Part shown: positions 63,310 to 64,000 of the stretch, piece by piece
How positions within the stretch are numbered: the stretch's first letter is position 1
How the letters are laid out: each line of letters starts with the position of its first letter
Source: Kappaphycus alvarezii
Taxonomy: Eukaryota > Rhodophyta > Florideophyceae > Gigartinales > Solieriaceae
Assembly: GCA_002205965.3 (NCBI GenBank)
Contig: NADL03000701.1
Span: 186,001-250,000, forward strand
Length of the DNA: 64,000 nucleotides
Direction of reading: 5' to 3'
Translations under genes and position numbers: made by a program
The notes under the pieces: generated by a model
What the model saw: only the letters and a program-made list of their open reading frames with translations
What the model was told of the DNA's origin: nothing
Database searches by the model: none

Positions 63310-64000
63310 CTAGTGGGGCTCAACAGCGCTGAATTGACGCTGGTTGATCATAACGGCAGTGTAGCGTTGCACGAAGGCAAACAACGTGGTGCGAAGTGCA
63401 CAAAACTCCGTGAATGTGGGCTTGCCTCGTCTAGCGGCGAAACAAGTTGCGATGTCTTGGAGGAGTTGAAGGCCGGTGATGTCAATCTGGCCATAAACAT
63501 CGAAGGCCAGGGGGCGCAAGTCGATGTCTTCAGACCGGCATGGGGGGCCATAATAATTGTGCTTCTTGAGGGTTGCCCGCTCGAGCGTGGATGCACCGCC
63601 ATTGGCGAGGTCGCGGTAGGGGCGAGAGTGGGGGCTTACGATGGTGACGTCGATGCCTTGAGGGGAGGGAGCGAAGAGTGGATCGTCAATGACCAGGTCG
63701 AGCTTCCGTTGTTCGGCGGGCTTTTGTGGAGATCAGCCGCCAGGGGTCGTTCACGCGAGACGGACAGGGCGATAGCAGGGTGGGTTAGGTGACGGAAGAG
63801 ATGATCGCGTAGGCGGTTATGTCGTCTCACCGAGCCCACTGCGCCCTTGCAGACGGATGCGTGGTGACCGGGAGCGTCCAGTATGGGGATGGGCTGGGCT
63901 GAACTTGTCGAGCACATCGGGCAGGAGACGAGAGCCATCGAATAGGGGGTTACCGAGGCGGACATCAACCATAGTGCGCCAGACCTCTGCCTCGACGTAG
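63310..64000 (-). pseudogene. Family A ORF2, C-terminal part, copy 2 (partial)
   Basis: Encodes the same C-terminus as 18773-19480. Here the 2-bp deletion of copy 1 is absent, so the end reads P-L-A-F-D-V-Y-G-Q-I-D to the stop at 63310. Copy 2 instead has a one-base deletion near 63716 (ggcgggc against ggccgggc) and a one-base insertion near 63928. The gene continues beyond the window edge. Confidence 0.8.

Larger units (their letters stand above)
60568..64000. repeat. Segmental duplication, copy 2 (copy 1 at about 15049-19500)
   Basis: The whole stretch aligns with 15049-15109 plus 16077-19500 of copy 1 in the same orientation and runs off the window. Copy 2 lacks the family B insertion. 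The first 750 bp differ by about 4-5 %, and from the position equal to 16726 onward the copies are almost identical apart from small indels. Confidence 0.95.

Noticed and set aside
1..64000. CRISPR array, rRNA, tRNA, bacterial operon or prophage
   Set aside because: No regularly spaced repeats, no rRNA-like blocks and no recognisable tRNA B-box with cloverleaf were seen. All mobile elements are eukaryotic types.

Overview
The window reads as nuclear DNA of a photosynthetic eukaryote, most likely a florideophyte-type red alga. This is inference: it holds a nuclear gene for a plastid-targeted DnaJ-type zinc-finger protein (PSA2-like, with a thylakoid-lumen signal), its genes are compact with few or no introns, and it is packed with LTR and non-LTR retrotransposons. 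There are no bacterial operons, rRNA genes or recognisable tRNAs. Only two ordinary cellular genes are clear: the PSA2-like gene at about 14.2-14.9 kb (+) and a BTB-domain gene at 16.1-17.4 kb (-). Nearly everything else is mobile DNA at different stages of decay.

Layout. 1-6.9 kb: old, mostly minus-strand coding remnants of unknown origin, then a short telomere-like repeat near 7.0 kb. 7.43-13.69 kb: a full-length minus-strand Ty1/copia element (copia-1) with both LTRs and the target-site duplication GTTAT. 14.2-22.7 kb: PSA2-like gene, a 5'-truncated R2-like non-LTR insertion, the BTB gene, a G-rich spacer, and a nearly complete minus-strand non-LTR element (family A, ORF1+ORF2). 22.70-24.68 kb: a Tc1/mariner element split by a solo Ty3-type LTR. 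25.2-29.7 kb: decayed copia-2 (-). 29.9-30.4 kb: family B non-LTR scrap. 31.0-37.6 kb: decayed copia-3 (-), interrupted by an internally deleted copia-4 (+). 37.85-40.09 kb: pogo/Tigger-like DNA transposon with TIRs and TA duplication. 40.2-42.9 kb: a LINE fragment and family A/B non-LTR fragments in both orientations. 43.3-44.5 kb: broken gene with a Myb/SANT-like (DUF6818-like) domain. 44.58-58.32 kb: a 13.7-kb Ty3/gypsy chromovirus with two 1079-bp LTRs. 58.3-60.6 kb: little recognisable. 60.57-64.0 kb: a second copy of the BTB gene, spacer and family A 3' end.

Points of most interest. (1) The Ty3 element carries a long antisense reading frame between its chromodomain and 3' LTR. It contains a textbook SUMO-interacting motif (VIDLT followed by acidic residues). 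(2) The 16-19.5 kb segment is duplicated at 60.6-64 kb. Divergence jumps from about 4-5 % to essentially zero at one point inside the BTB gene, as expected from gene conversion or a repeated duplication. (3) The Ty3 interior is dead (RT catalytic YxDD is YLRD, several stop codons, a split protease), yet its LTRs are nearly identical except at their extreme ends. (4) The BTB gene has a 3-codon upstream ORF whose stop overlaps its start codon. Frameshifts in the duplicated region should be treated with care, because many differences between the copies are one-base length changes in homopolymers.
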